In this document: positions 59,901 through 64,000 of the stretch, in pieces | How the letters are laid out: each line of letters opens with the position of its first letter | Numbering within the stretch: position 1 is the stretch's first letter | Assembly: GCA_035222895.1 (NCBI GenBank) | Contig: JAVYIG010007169.1 | Coordinates: 1 to 64,000, forward strand | DNA length: 64,000 nt | Direction: 5' to 3' | From: Strongylocentrotus droebachiensis | Lineage: Eukaryota; Echinodermata; Echinoidea; Camarodonta; Strongylocentrotidae | Program-made: the position numbers and the translations under genes | Notes under the pieces: model-generated | What the model was told of the DNA's origin: nothing | Databases searched by the model: none | What the model saw: the letters and a program-made list of their open reading frames with translations, nothing else

Positions 59901-62571
59901 TTATAATATCTTTATCACCGGCCCTACTCTGACCCTCTCCTCTCTCATCCCTCACACTTTTCTTTCCTTTCCTTCAACTTTGCATTCTTATTAAGAGTGG
60001 CTCTTACCAAACAGGTTCTTGGGAATGTTTACTTCAAATGGTCCTGCCCTTGTCAGACAGAAATCTCATGATCTCTAGACAGAGAATAACCTTAATGACT
60101 TGCAAAACACAAATATATGAATACATCTACAATAGATTTCGAACAATCACTATCAACTACATACAAAGTTTAAAGGGAGTGAAGCCTGGCAAAATACTGG
60201 TAGACGCCATCTACGTCTTCTTTTGGACAACTGCACGTAAATGAGTGGACTTGATTAAAGGTAGTCAGCGATTTAATCTCTACATGGTGAGCGTTCGCAA
60301 GACAGACCCAAGTTCTCCTCGGATTTGCGTATGTTGCAAGCACGTGATTGCTGCGGTCGCGTCGTCTGTAGTCGTATCATACCCGATTGGCCCTGAGTCA
60401 GGACACGGGAAAGACACATAGTCTCGTCAGGCTACACTCCCTTTAATTTTAAATACATTTTCATCACCTTGCAGTGTCAACAACAATGTGGCTCTCCACA
60501 TGGATCTCTCTCAGAATACCAGTCAGGGAGGCTATCAAATCCAGCTCCTTGCACCCCTCTGGAAATTCAATGTCCTCACTGACTTCTGCCTTGATAGCTG
60601 TGGTAGTCAGGTGAGGGAGCAGGGCAGCGAGCAGAGGGGTGATGTTGTGTGACTTAGACAGCTGGGCTAGGGAGATCAAGACCTTTGGCAAAGCACAGAT
60701 CTGGAACATCACTCTGAAAGAGATAACACATTGTGAACAATATATCAGACCAAGCACTTTGACGATGTACAGAAATATCCTCTTCGATCAACTGAAAATT
60801 CAATTTACATCTCAAGATAATTTCATAATTTTATTCTTTACATTAAAAGCCATACCTCCTCATAAAAAATGCCCAACAGAAATATCCGGGTATTTGAAAT
60901 TGAGTCACAACTGGCAAATATTATTGGTAACAATCATTTGCTTTTATGTCCCCTCCACTCATACTACTTATTGAATTAAAGGTTACCTTTAAAAAAATAA
61001 AAATAAAATTAAGTTGCGAATTACATTGCAAAAAAGTGTTTAATCTGCATAAAATGTATTTATTCCAAATGGTTATTAAGAGATAAATTACATAACATCT
61101 CTCCACTTACTTTCCAGGAAGCTGTTTGATGTTCTGAGTCCTACACAACACTGCTAAGCACCCTAACATCTGCGGGATCATCTCAGCATTCACATGCTAA
61201 AAGAGAAAAATAAGTTTCTAAAGTTTAATAAAAAAGGAGTTCTCTGTCTTTCATCATGTTTTACTTATACCCATGACTCCTCATTACAAACAACTATAAG
61301 GGGATCGTTTTGGGTGAGAGTTAAAATAATGAATGTTTTCATTTAATCTTGGGGGCCTTTGTGTATAAAGTCATGGTATGAAAGTTGACATTTGTATACT
61401 CACATAGATAAGGGTAGCAGAGACGGGAGGAGTTCGACAATTCGGTTTCACCTGTATTTCTTTTTTTTACCAATTGCAATGCTGCTATCTCATGAACATT
61501 CAAAGTATTTTAATACTTTGATTTTATAACAAATGATGATACTTTTTCATTACACTGACTAAGCTGATACACATATTTGTTTGTGTTGTGTGGAAAATAT
61601 TGATACTGAATGAGCATCTTACAAAATAAATTGGCCACTTCATGCCTATGCATATCTTGTTCAAATATCAACCTCAAAATGACAAGATCTTTTTAGGAGC
61701 CTGTAACCCACCTGGCACATTGCTTCCATGAGGGGTTCCAGTAGTGTGTTCTTGAGTGTTGCAGACACACCGAGCTGGCAGACGATCATGTAGGTAGCGC
61801 CATTATAATCCAGGTAGTCCAGCTTCAGACCTCGTAGGAGGAACGGCAGGATGGAGGCCAAGAAGACTTCCTTGATCGCCCCCGGCGACGAGATGGCGGA
61901 GACGACGGTGGCAGCATAGAAGGTGAACATGACACGGAGAGGGGCGTTGGAGGGTGGGTTAGGGGAACTCCCAGGAAGGACAGTCTTCTTGTGAGCCTAA
62001 AATATGGAAGGATATGCACAGGGTTAATGAAGTGGTGATATGTAAAAGATGAAGAATTTCTTTTTAGTATTGTAATGTCAAAGGCAATAGCAGTGTGGCA
62101 CATCCCACAGCTTCAAATGGGTATAAATAATATAACAGTCAACCCATCCGAGAAGCATCCATAAATAAAGAATGAGGGGAAAGGCATGGCTGTGTATAAT
62201 ATATACTACAGAAATAAACATTTTATTTCTATGTGAGTGTAAAAAAAAGTGAGTATGTTCAAAATCATACATTTTGAGAGCTTTATGAGAGGGATATTTA
62301 CAAAGAAAAATTAGGAAACAATGCCAATTATGACATCAATTTATCCCTTTATGTGTCAATAACTTTGTTGTACATTAAAGATGCATGACAATGAGAATTA
62401 TAGTAAGTAAATATTACAGTCTACAAATGAGCAAATAAAGGTATGCATAATTTTAGAAATCTTTATTACCTTGATCGCAAGCAGAGGGAGTTCACAGATG
62501 AAATGAAGAAATCCTCGGTCAGAGATGCAGTGGGTGACAAGGGAAAGCCTGGACAAACTCACACCCGGTTT
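26684..62571 (-). CDS. HEATR1: HEAT repeat-containing protein 1 (HEATR1/UTP10), 41 exons, 5' end outside the window
   Basis: Nucleolar scaffold of the small-subunit processome, needed for 18S pre-rRNA processing and for RNA polymerase I transcription. Forty-one coding exons on the minus strand splice with GT-AG borders and matching phases into 6141 bases: 2046 residues and a TAG at 26684-26686. Exon coordinates are given in the six segment entries below; 'window exon 1' is the most upstream one seen. Conservation with human HEATR1 (2144 residues, remembered family sequence, no alignment run) starts near human residue 180 and continues to the C-terminus, so the N-terminal part should lie beyond 64000. 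The protein is almost wholly helical repeat. It has an N-terminal U3snoRNP10 domain and a C-terminal BP28CT domain. No frameshift or premature stop is present, so the gene looks intact. Confidence 0.96.
27291..27437. mobile_element. GGGCCC-ended hairpin MITE (TTTCACAAAACTTGTC type)
   Basis: GGGCCCAGTTTCACAAAACT on the left; AAAGGCTTTATGAAACGGGTCCC on the right. Inner arms pair via GTCACTGATGACAA-type blocks. HEATR1 last intron. Confidence 0.7.
27692..27722. repeat. (AAT)n microsatellite
   Basis: About ten TAA units, directly next to the acceptor of HEATR1 window exon 40 (27687), so the intron end on the minus strand is (TTA)n with few cytosines. Confidence 0.9.
28024..28217 (+). mobile_element. 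TTAA-flanked MITE, family B
   Basis: About 194 bases from TTAAAGG to CCTTTAA. It shares GAGCTGAGTTAATGAGA-type, CATAAGAAAAAGAGGATCAT and CTATATAGAGGGAGCAAGTA-type blocks with the other copies. More diverged at its left end. Confidence 0.75.
28315..28510 (+). mobile_element. TTAA-flanked MITE, family B
   Basis: It starts TTAAAGCCCATCTGTACTAG and ends AGTGCAGTGGGCCTTTAA, so the ends form inverted repeats of about 18 bases. It is only about 100 bases from the preceding copy, in the same orientation. Confidence 0.8.
28834..29105 (-). pseudogene. 3' end of a CR1/L2-like LINE in a HEATR1 intron
   Basis: On the minus strand the peptide AFQACAPQLWNELPCFIR followed by FRTCLKTLLFDH matches the extreme C-terminus of LINE ORF2 proteins (the LWN-LP-IR block). 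It is followed by a short AT-rich tail with the GAGCACTATAGAAAT-type ending common to LINE and SINE tails. Only this end is present. It lies between the functional exon 39 and its partial duplicate. Confidence 0.65.
29216..29300 (-). repeat. Partial duplicate of HEATR1 window exon 39
   Basis: The 85 bases match 28749-28833 with five differences. They cover the intron end, the acceptor AG and the first 67 coding bases (22 codons); no donor follows. In the coding part two changes are silent and one codon changes Glu to Lys. The flanking GAAAGCAGGGGGTGTTTCACAAAGAT, here at about 29312, also recurs (about 29100), so the original duplication was larger and has since lost the LINE part. Confidence 0.9.
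30421..30875 (-). repeat. Tandem duplication of the end of HEATR1 window exon 37 with a MITE inserted
   Basis: 30784-30875 (exon 3' end, donor and intron start) recurs at 30625-30716 with an offset of 159. The adjoining intron piece 30728-30783 recurs at 30421-30476. A GGCCC-ended MITE sits at 30478-30622 between the duplicated parts. The duplicate exon piece keeps an intact GT donor in the same sequence context. Confidence 0.9.
30478..30622. mobile_element. GGCCC-ended hairpin MITE (CTTATAAAGAGTTG type)
   Basis: GGCCCCATCTTACAAAGAGTT on the left and TTCTTTGTATAAAGACGGGCC on the right, with inner ATCGCAAC-type pairs. It resembles 55871-56005. Confidence 0.7.
30821..35856 (-). CDS. HEATR1: HEATR1 window exons 32-37: BP28CT domain
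   Basis: Exons: 35729-35856, 33790-33889, 32513-32668, 32096-32230, 31517-31621 and 30821-30986 (window residues 1613-1876). Landmarks are LKAHAIPYLSRFMPPLL, ILETLPHFLSPYLGQLL, VMKLSEATFRPMF and LTFYRLSDGIAEKLKSLFCLFAGHLV, the last spanning the conserved end of the BP28 C-terminal domain. The intron after exon 37 carries a 92-bp partial tandem copy of the end of that exon, including its donor. Confidence 0.95.
32374..32440 (+). repeat. 3' fragment of tRNA-SINE family 1
   Basis: TGCTTACTAACATTTACAAG, then TTATTAGCAGTCAGGTTAAA, matches the tail of the SINE at 41422-41629. Confidence 0.55.
32931..33058. mobile_element. Hairpin MITE with ATACAAGAATATATTGC arms
   Basis: TATGGCTTT, then GTGTGATACAAGAATATATT on the left pairs with AATATATTCTTGTATCACAC, then AAAGCCAT on the right. 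Length 128 bases. Confidence 0.8.
33492..33777. mobile_element. MITE with GTGTTTCACAAAGAC ends
   Basis: GAGGTGTTTCACAAAGACCA on the left and GTCTTTGTGAAACACTCC on the right. Inner pairs are AAGTTGGACTT with AAGTTCAACTT and ATGGCAGG with CCTGCCAT. It ends 13 bases before HEATR1 window exon 33. A related end occurs near 29108. Confidence 0.8.
34374..34984. mobile_element. 611-bp non-autonomous hAT-like element with perfect 8-bp target duplication
   Basis: The left end is CAGGGCTCAAA and the right end, reversed, is CAGCGCTCAAAA. The flanks are identical octamers TTAATGAG at 34366-34373 and 34985-34992. Stretches rich in GGGGGCTCTT and GCGATTNNNNCGGGGG occur near both ends. It lies in the HEATR1 intron between window exons 32 and 33. 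No transposase is present. Confidence 0.88.
35191..35390 (+). mobile_element. TTAA-flanked MITE, family B
   Basis: TTAAAGCCTGTCTGCACTAG at the left and CAATGGGGATTTAA at the right, with the family's CATAAG-type and CTATATAGAGGGCGCAAGTA-type blocks. Confidence 0.8.
35515..35714. repeat. Dispersed purine-rich repeat, copy 2
   Basis: It matches 25490-25628 in block order and ends at GGGTAATTATCAGGCC, 13 bases before the donor of HEATR1 window exon 32. Confidence 0.65.
36350..41325 (-). CDS. HEATR1: HEATR1 window exons 25-31
   Basis: Exons: 41080-41325, 40248-40368, 39468-39658, 38857-38909, 38219-38342, 37274-37417 and 36350-36568 (window residues 1247-1612). Landmarks: PHIPEHRRLPLF (exon 25, cf. 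human PHVPEHRRLPIL), RQLRHFKFTSVGFLSQLL (exon 27), AKFWRALLHKAYDVLDK (exon 29), VRRKAMELLNNKL (exon 30) and INRQTALYSLKLLCK (exon 31). Exon 28 is only 53 bases and is the least certain by content; it is required to keep the frame between exons 27 and 29. Confidence 0.94.
36900..37560. other. HEATR1 intron with LINE-like tails on both strands (exon 30 inside)
   Basis: 37131-37200 ends AATAAATAAAACTTGAAACTTG (plus-strand LINE tail). 37463-37560, reversed, ends AGTTCATTTGAATGAATTG (minus-strand tail). Neither carries a readable ORF2 end. Confidence 0.4.
39337..39448 (+). mobile_element. TTAA-flanked MITE, family B, 5'-truncated
   Basis: It keeps only the right-hand 112 bases, from TCTCAATTAACATAAG to GTGGGGCTTTAA. 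It stops 20 bases before the donor of HEATR1 window exon 27. Confidence 0.75.
40026..40185. mobile_element. Pogo/Tigger-like MITE with TACAGTCAAACCTG ends
   Basis: The 14-base ends are exact inverted copies. Internal CTTGTCTACAAAGACCAC blocks are repeated twice. A solo TACAGTCAAACCTC start also occurs at about 56720. Confidence 0.75.
40768..40916. mobile_element. GGGCCC-ended hairpin MITE (TTTCATAAAACTTGTTATC type)
   Basis: The right half ends TAACAAGTTTTATGAAACAGGGCCC. The left half ATGTTTCATAAAACTGGTATCGATAAC pairs with it. Close to the copy at 42948-43098. Confidence 0.7.
41422..41629 (+). mobile_element. tRNA-derived SINE, family 1
   Basis: The tRNA-like head has an A box TAGCTCAGTCGG (41433 onward) and a B-box-like GGTCGAAACC lacking one T. 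The body is CACTAGTGCCCTTGG and the tail is TGCTTACTAACAAGC, then AGCTGTCAGGTAAAATAACC. It is not a functional tRNA: the T-loop is short and the 3' acceptor is missing. HEATR1 intron between exons 24 and 25. Confidence 0.8.
42130..42272 (+). repeat. (TTC)n-linked repeat on the 3' side of HEATR1 window exon 24
   Basis: TTCTTC run, then AAGTACAGGCCACC, TATTCTTGTACT, GTGCAGGTGTATATACAGTG and ATCTATGTGCAGCTAAAAAG. It is matched in order by 42577-42708 on the other side of the exon. Confidence 0.7.
42389..52279 (-). CDS. HEATR1: HEATR1 window exons 14-24: central HEAT-repeat block
   Basis: Exons: 52116-52279, 51515-51707, 50536-50720, 47761-47967, 47058-47297, 46151-46282, 45636-45727, 44973-45143, 44208-44326, 43342-43466 and 42389-42517 (window residues 661-1246). 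Family landmarks: WQRVMTILENLQQRK (exon 21), VELVVQCIR and THNHALLLLATAAKLFP (exon 23), and NIMAIFTFMGASLLRQDDSHSFQ (exon 24, one of the best conserved blocks). Exon 16 uses a weaker donor (GTGTGC). The intron between exons 16 and 17 holds a 2.1-kb repeat element. Confidence 0.93.
42577..42708 (+). repeat. (TTC)n-linked repeat on the 5' side of HEATR1 window exon 24
   Basis: TTCTTC run, then AAGTACGGGCCACC, TATCTTCGTACT, GTGCAGATATATATGTACAG and ATCTATGTGCGGTTAAAAAG. Same orientation as 42130-42272. Confidence 0.7.
42948..43098. mobile_element. GGGCCC-ended hairpin MITE (TTTCATAAAACTTGTTATC type)
   Basis: GGGCCATGTTTCATAGAACT, then TGTTATCAATAAC on the left, and ATAACAAGTTTTATGAAACAG on the right. 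It lies between HEATR1 window exons 23 and 24. Confidence 0.75.
44330..44602 (+). pseudogene. 3' end of a LINE with an (ATTGG)n-type tail
   Basis: The plus strand carries a frame with DCGMAFQKSFARHQLSTF-like content (the block usually read as LWN-LP followed by FK-LKTYLF). It ends in TGCTTTATAAATACC and a (GGATT)4 tail, the usual microsatellite end of CR1-type elements. It lies in the intron between window exons 21 and 22 of HEATR1. No catalytic region is present. Confidence 0.5.
44750..44940 (-). repeat. Body fragment of SINE family 2
   Basis: CCGGTCATTGGATTCAGG, CTCCCTTGGGAGCATTCC and ACCAGGTACCCATT match the body of the copy at 57520-57890. The tRNA head is missing. Confidence 0.7.
45870..46080 (+). 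mobile_element. TTAA-flanked MITE, family B
   Basis: TTAAAGCTTATCTGTACTAG to GTGTGGCTTTAA, 211 bases, with the family's internal blocks. It lies between HEATR1 window exons 19 and 20. Confidence 0.8.
46560..46868 (+). mobile_element. tRNA-derived SINE, family 2, with (ATT)n tail
   Basis: A box TGGTCACGAGTGG, perfect B box GGTTCGAGTCC (about 46621), a body with ATGGGTACCTGGTAGGATT and a tail GCGCTATACAAGAACC followed by (ATT)n. It lies between HEATR1 window exons 18 and 19. Confidence 0.85.
48022..50110. mobile_element. 2.1-kb repeat element with short inverted ends and an internal ~850-bp tandem duplication
   Basis: The left end TAAGGTGGTCTG and the right end CAGACCACCTA are inverted copies. 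Within it, a block of about 650-700 bases starting CATGATCCCGGCATCT near 48044 is repeated near 48890 with few differences. Each block contains TGATGACGTCATGAGTTAAT. The right third has GCGC-rich palindromes and a (GAAA)n run at 50023-50057. No transposase was recognised. Confidence 0.7.
49614..49645. repeat. Perfect 32-base palindrome
   Basis: AAAACGCGCACACTTG is followed directly by its reverse complement, with no loop. It lies in the 2.1-kb element and is followed by further GCGCGTACGTGCGC-like palindromes to about 49758. Confidence 0.9.
50848..50957. mobile_element. GGGCCC-type MITE, 5' part lost
   Basis: The right end GTCACTGATGCAAGTTTTGTG followed by AAATGGGGCCC and an inner CAGTGACGAATCTG pair as in 27291-27437. 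The left terminus is missing. Confidence 0.55.
52676..58944 (-). CDS. HEATR1: HEATR1 window exons 6-13: first HEAT-repeat block
   Basis: Exons: 58827-58944, 57958-58059, 56790-56885, 56304-56392, 55301-55512, 54670-54776, 53525-53728 and 52676-52901 (window residues 277-661). Diagnostic family blocks are NTSLVLSLNHANPDVRRMAVNH (exon 7, cf. human DTSLMLSLNHPLAPVR), LQDDSLSVVGAVL (exon 8) and LVTSHPLMKGLKSA (exons 10-11). Exon 8 uses a (CT)n microsatellite as its polypyrimidine tract. Exons 9 and 12 are less conserved and were placed by frame, splice sites and position. Confidence 0.92.
53365..53470 (-). repeat. SINE/LINE tail remnant
   Basis: (AAT)n followed by TTATATAGCGCTTTTCAGG and AAAGCGCTTTACAG. 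Similar remnants lie at 36590-36655 and 56409-56490. Confidence 0.55.
55871..56005. mobile_element. GGGCCC-ended hairpin MITE (CTTATAAAGAGTTG type)
   Basis: GGGCCCCTGTCTTATAAAGA on the left; CTCTTTATAAGATGGGTCCC on the right, with internal TTGATTTGGATCAA-type pairing. HEATR1 intron between exons 9 and 10. Confidence 0.75.
56890..56952. repeat. (GA)n microsatellite at a HEATR1 splice acceptor
   Basis: About 63 bases of GA repeat on the plus strand. On the HEATR1 strand it is (CT)n leading straight to CTCTCAAAG at the acceptor of window exon 8. Confidence 0.95.
57520..57890 (-). mobile_element. tRNA-derived SINE, family 2
   Basis: Read on the minus strand: A box TGGTCAAGTGG, B box GGTTTGAATCC, AATGGGTACCCGGTAGGATG, then the body and GCGCTATATAAAAGC with an (ATT)-rich tail. 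The best complete copy in the window. Confidence 0.85.
58106..58303 (-). mobile_element. tRNA-derived SINE, family 1
   Basis: Read on the minus strand: GGCACGATAGCTCAGTGG (A box), GGTTTGAAACC (B-box-like), CTAGTGCCCTTTGG, and the tail AGCAGTCAGGTAAAATAACC. Same family as 41422-41629, better preserved B region. Confidence 0.82.
59045..59285 (+). mobile_element. tRNA-derived SINE, family 2
   Basis: A-box-like TGGTCTAGTAG, B box GGTTCAAATCC (about 59107), ATGGGCACCTGGTATGATT and TAATAATTTCCATAACTCTT, as in 46560-46868. Confidence 0.8.
59701..62571 (-). CDS. HEATR1: HEATR1 window exons 1-5: U3snoRNP10 domain
   Basis: Exons: 62470-62571, 61712-61996, 61111-61196, 60468-60713 and 59701-59808 (window residues 1-276). 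Exon 2 carries the most recognisable block of the UTP10 N-terminal domain (FYAATVVSAI, then ATYMIVCQLGVSATLKNTLL). Exon 4 carries ITPLLAALLPHL, the counterpart of human SPLLHYMLPHL. Exon 5 ends AGG AG before GTAATA, and its codon is completed across the intron. The intron before exon 5 contains a TTAA-flanked MITE ending about 20 bases from the exon 4 donor. Confidence 0.94.
60170..60446. mobile_element. TTAA-flanked MITE, family C
   Basis: TTAAAGGGAGTGAAGCCTG on the left pairs with CAGGCTACACTCCCTTTAA on the right. The middle is moderately GC-rich. The right edge is about 20 bases from the exon 4 donor of HEATR1. Confidence 0.75.
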
Positions 62572-62710
62572 CTGAAAAATGGAAAACAAACAAACATAGC
62601 AAACATAAAATACCAAAAGAACCGTATGCAACTGTAACAGGGCAGGTTTATACATAAAAAAGTGTTGTCCCTCGTACATGTATGTACAACCGCCCCCTCC
62701 CCATGTTTAC

Positions 62711-62803
62711 TTGTAGAGCCATCCTGTAAAGATCTTCAGATTTCTTAATTATGTCAACCAGAATCTCCACTAGAAGGGCATGCAGAGAGCACCTCTTACC
62801 TTG
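62711..62803 (-). CDS. Possible additional HEATR1 exon upstream of window exon 1
   Basis: There is an acceptor-like TTTTATAG, then 31 open codons, then CAA|GTAAAC. The phases on both sides fit window exon 1. The peptide has a helical look (centre LLVEILVDIIKKSEDLYRMALQ is amphipathic). However, it does not resemble the human residues expected just before the exon-1 block, so it may be a lineage-specific or alternative exon, or a chance open frame. Confidence 0.25.
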
Positions 62804-63565
62804 CTATAAAATTGATACATTGTAACGGTTTATCATTTGAGAAATAGTAAGTCAGGGTCAGGTCCAAAGGATATTGGTACTCAAGGCCAAGATTATTGAG
62901 TTTTACACATAATAATAATAATACTAGGCCTGAGTCATGTCGGGATTTTCATAAACCGGGTCCCGACGGCCTTGCACCGATCGGGACCCGGTGTCCCGAA
63001 ATCAGCTCGCAGGATTTGTCACTTGCCTCTATAAAAAGCGCATATCATCAGTATGTCCCTTAAAAGTGACCTTTTTTATCAGTCAAATAAATCAACACAT
63101 GCATACCTCGGCACAGATCGGTATATTCTTCCATTTGACATTATTTTTATCCATGATTGGCGATGTTTAGTGCCATTATCGTGCCTCTAAAAGTAAAAAA
63201 ACTGGAGCAAAAATAGAAAGACAACGATCGAGCCGCCATTTTGATTCATGCAGGTTGAATAAATCGGGTCAGAAAACATTAATGTTTGAATAATAAAACG
63301 GCTTTCTAAAAAGTACTCCTCTACAACATACCGATCGAATAATTTTTAAAAACAAAATAGATATTTTTTCTTTGATTTTGAACACCGCATGCTTCTTTTA
63401 AAAGCTGAAAATTACTTGGTAATCACAAGAAGTTTCGATACGGATAGCTGTTGCAAGGCAAGTTCAGACTAGTCTCGGAAAAATGCGCAGTGCTCCTTGT
63501 TAGCTGTAATGCGTGCCAGAACGAACCTAAACAAAGACGTGATCGTAACGAGAAAAAAATCATTA

Positions 63566-64000
63566 AAAACTACGAGAGCACAATTGGAAAGACAACTACT
63601 GCTCAAAATTACGATAATCAGATAAATAACTTGGACAAAGAATTCAATAATCGCCCAAGAAATGCCAAAGAAATTGTGATAATCGAGGAGTAACTGGGTA
63701 CATTTTTATCGCAAGGGGCTTGCTGCAAATACTCGAATCCTTTGTTATACTGCTTTTTACCGCAGAGGGCGTTATTTGGTTTCTAGCCTCGTGTTGGAAC
63801 ACGAGGCTAGAAACCAAATAACGTGTAATTCGGACATTATCAGCAGGCCCATTCCGATAATGATTGTACCTATAGTAACTCCTTAAATATCACTATTTCT
63901 GTGGCTTTTCTTGGACAACTATTGTATTATTCCTCCAAGTTATGTATCTGCTTACGATAATTTTGAGTAGTTGTCTTTCCAATTGTGCTCTCGTAGTTTT
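63566..64000. mobile_element. Foldback element running off the right edge
   Basis: 63566-63823 is repeated in inverted orientation to 64000. AAAACTACGAGAGCACAATT (about 63566) faces its reverse complement at the very end of the window, and the centre is a perfect 26-base-arm palindrome at 63770-63823 (arms start CGTTATTTGGTTTCTAGCC, 2-base loop). The outer arms differ by small indels and substitutions. An open frame across 63451-63693 is therefore not trusted. Confidence 0.85.

Larger units (their letters stand above)
62572..64000. other. Right edge: probable HEATR1 intron or 5' flank
   Basis: Apart from the weak exon candidate at 62711-62803 and the foldback at 63566-64000, there is a GC-rich hairpin (62956-63000, CCGGGTCCCGA pairing with ATCGGGACCCGG). 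A YY1-like AAAATGGCGGC lies on the minus strand at 63232-63242. No frame matching the expected HEATR1 N-terminus was found. Confidence 0.45.

Noticed and set aside
63232..63242. YY1-like AAAATGGCGGC as the HEATR1 promoter or start codon
   Set aside because: The frame from this ATG does not encode the conserved HEATR1 N-terminus and stops after about 30 codons; a promoter role cannot be supported from sequence alone.
63451..63693. 80-codon open frame near the right edge
   Set aside because: It overlaps the left arm of a foldback element; the inverted copy does not keep a corresponding frame.
1..64000. CRISPR array, prokaryotic operon or phage-like system
   Set aside because: No regularly spaced short repeats with unique spacers, no ribosome-binding sites or polycistronic layout; the genes are split by GT-AG introns.

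Overview
This is animal nuclear DNA. It has long introns with GT-AG borders, tRNA-derived SINEs, decayed non-LTR retrotransposons and many short inverted-repeat transposons, and no operons. The repeat style (poly-G/C-rich hAT-like elements, tRNA SINEs, GGGCCC-ended hairpin MITEs) and the two conserved genes suggest a marine invertebrate deuterostome, perhaps an echinoderm such as a sea urchin. The species is an inference; nothing in the window fixes it.

Layout. (1) 1-7.9 kb has no recognised conserved gene. It holds a ~247-bp tandem array, a GA-rich tract, a TTAA-flanked MITE, a palindromic MITE and a dead reverse transcriptase. (2) 7.98-23.7 kb, plus strand: GHDC (GH3-domain protein). Seven well-supported coding exons lie at 16.64-23.71 kb, and a phase-compatible candidate first exon at 7977-8085. 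The 8.5-kb first intron implied by that exon carries a LINE fragment and a 2.4-kb hAT-like element with a perfect 8-bp target duplication and an internal ~110-bp satellite. (3) 23.7-26.7 kb: convergent intergenic spacer with MITEs. (4) 26.68-62.57 kb, minus strand: HEATR1 (UTP10/BP28). I could splice 41 coding exons into one continuous 2046-residue reading frame that ends at the natural stop. Only roughly the first 180 residues (by comparison with human) are missing; they probably lie beyond the right edge. (5) 62.6-64 kb: probably HEATR1 intron or 5' flank, with a foldback element that runs off the window.

The two genes are unrelated in function. HEATR1 is a nucleolar scaffold of the small-subunit processome (18S pre-rRNA processing and rDNA transcription). 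GHDC is an animal member of the GH3 adenylate-forming family with no settled biochemical role. They converge tail to tail about 3 kb apart.

Most of what lies between exons is mobile DNA. I see at least three TTAA-flanked (piggyBac-like) MITE families, several hAT-like elements, GGGCCC-ended hairpin MITEs, TA-flanked mariner/pogo-like MITEs, two tRNA-SINE families and CR1/Jockey-like LINE ends. Two introns of HEATR1 also carry partial tandem duplications of the neighbouring exon, each keeping one splice site. No undescribed gene system was found; the most notable signals are these exon duplications and the hAT-carried satellite. Exon borders were read by eye from frame continuity, GT-AG sites and remembered family conservation; no alignment was run.
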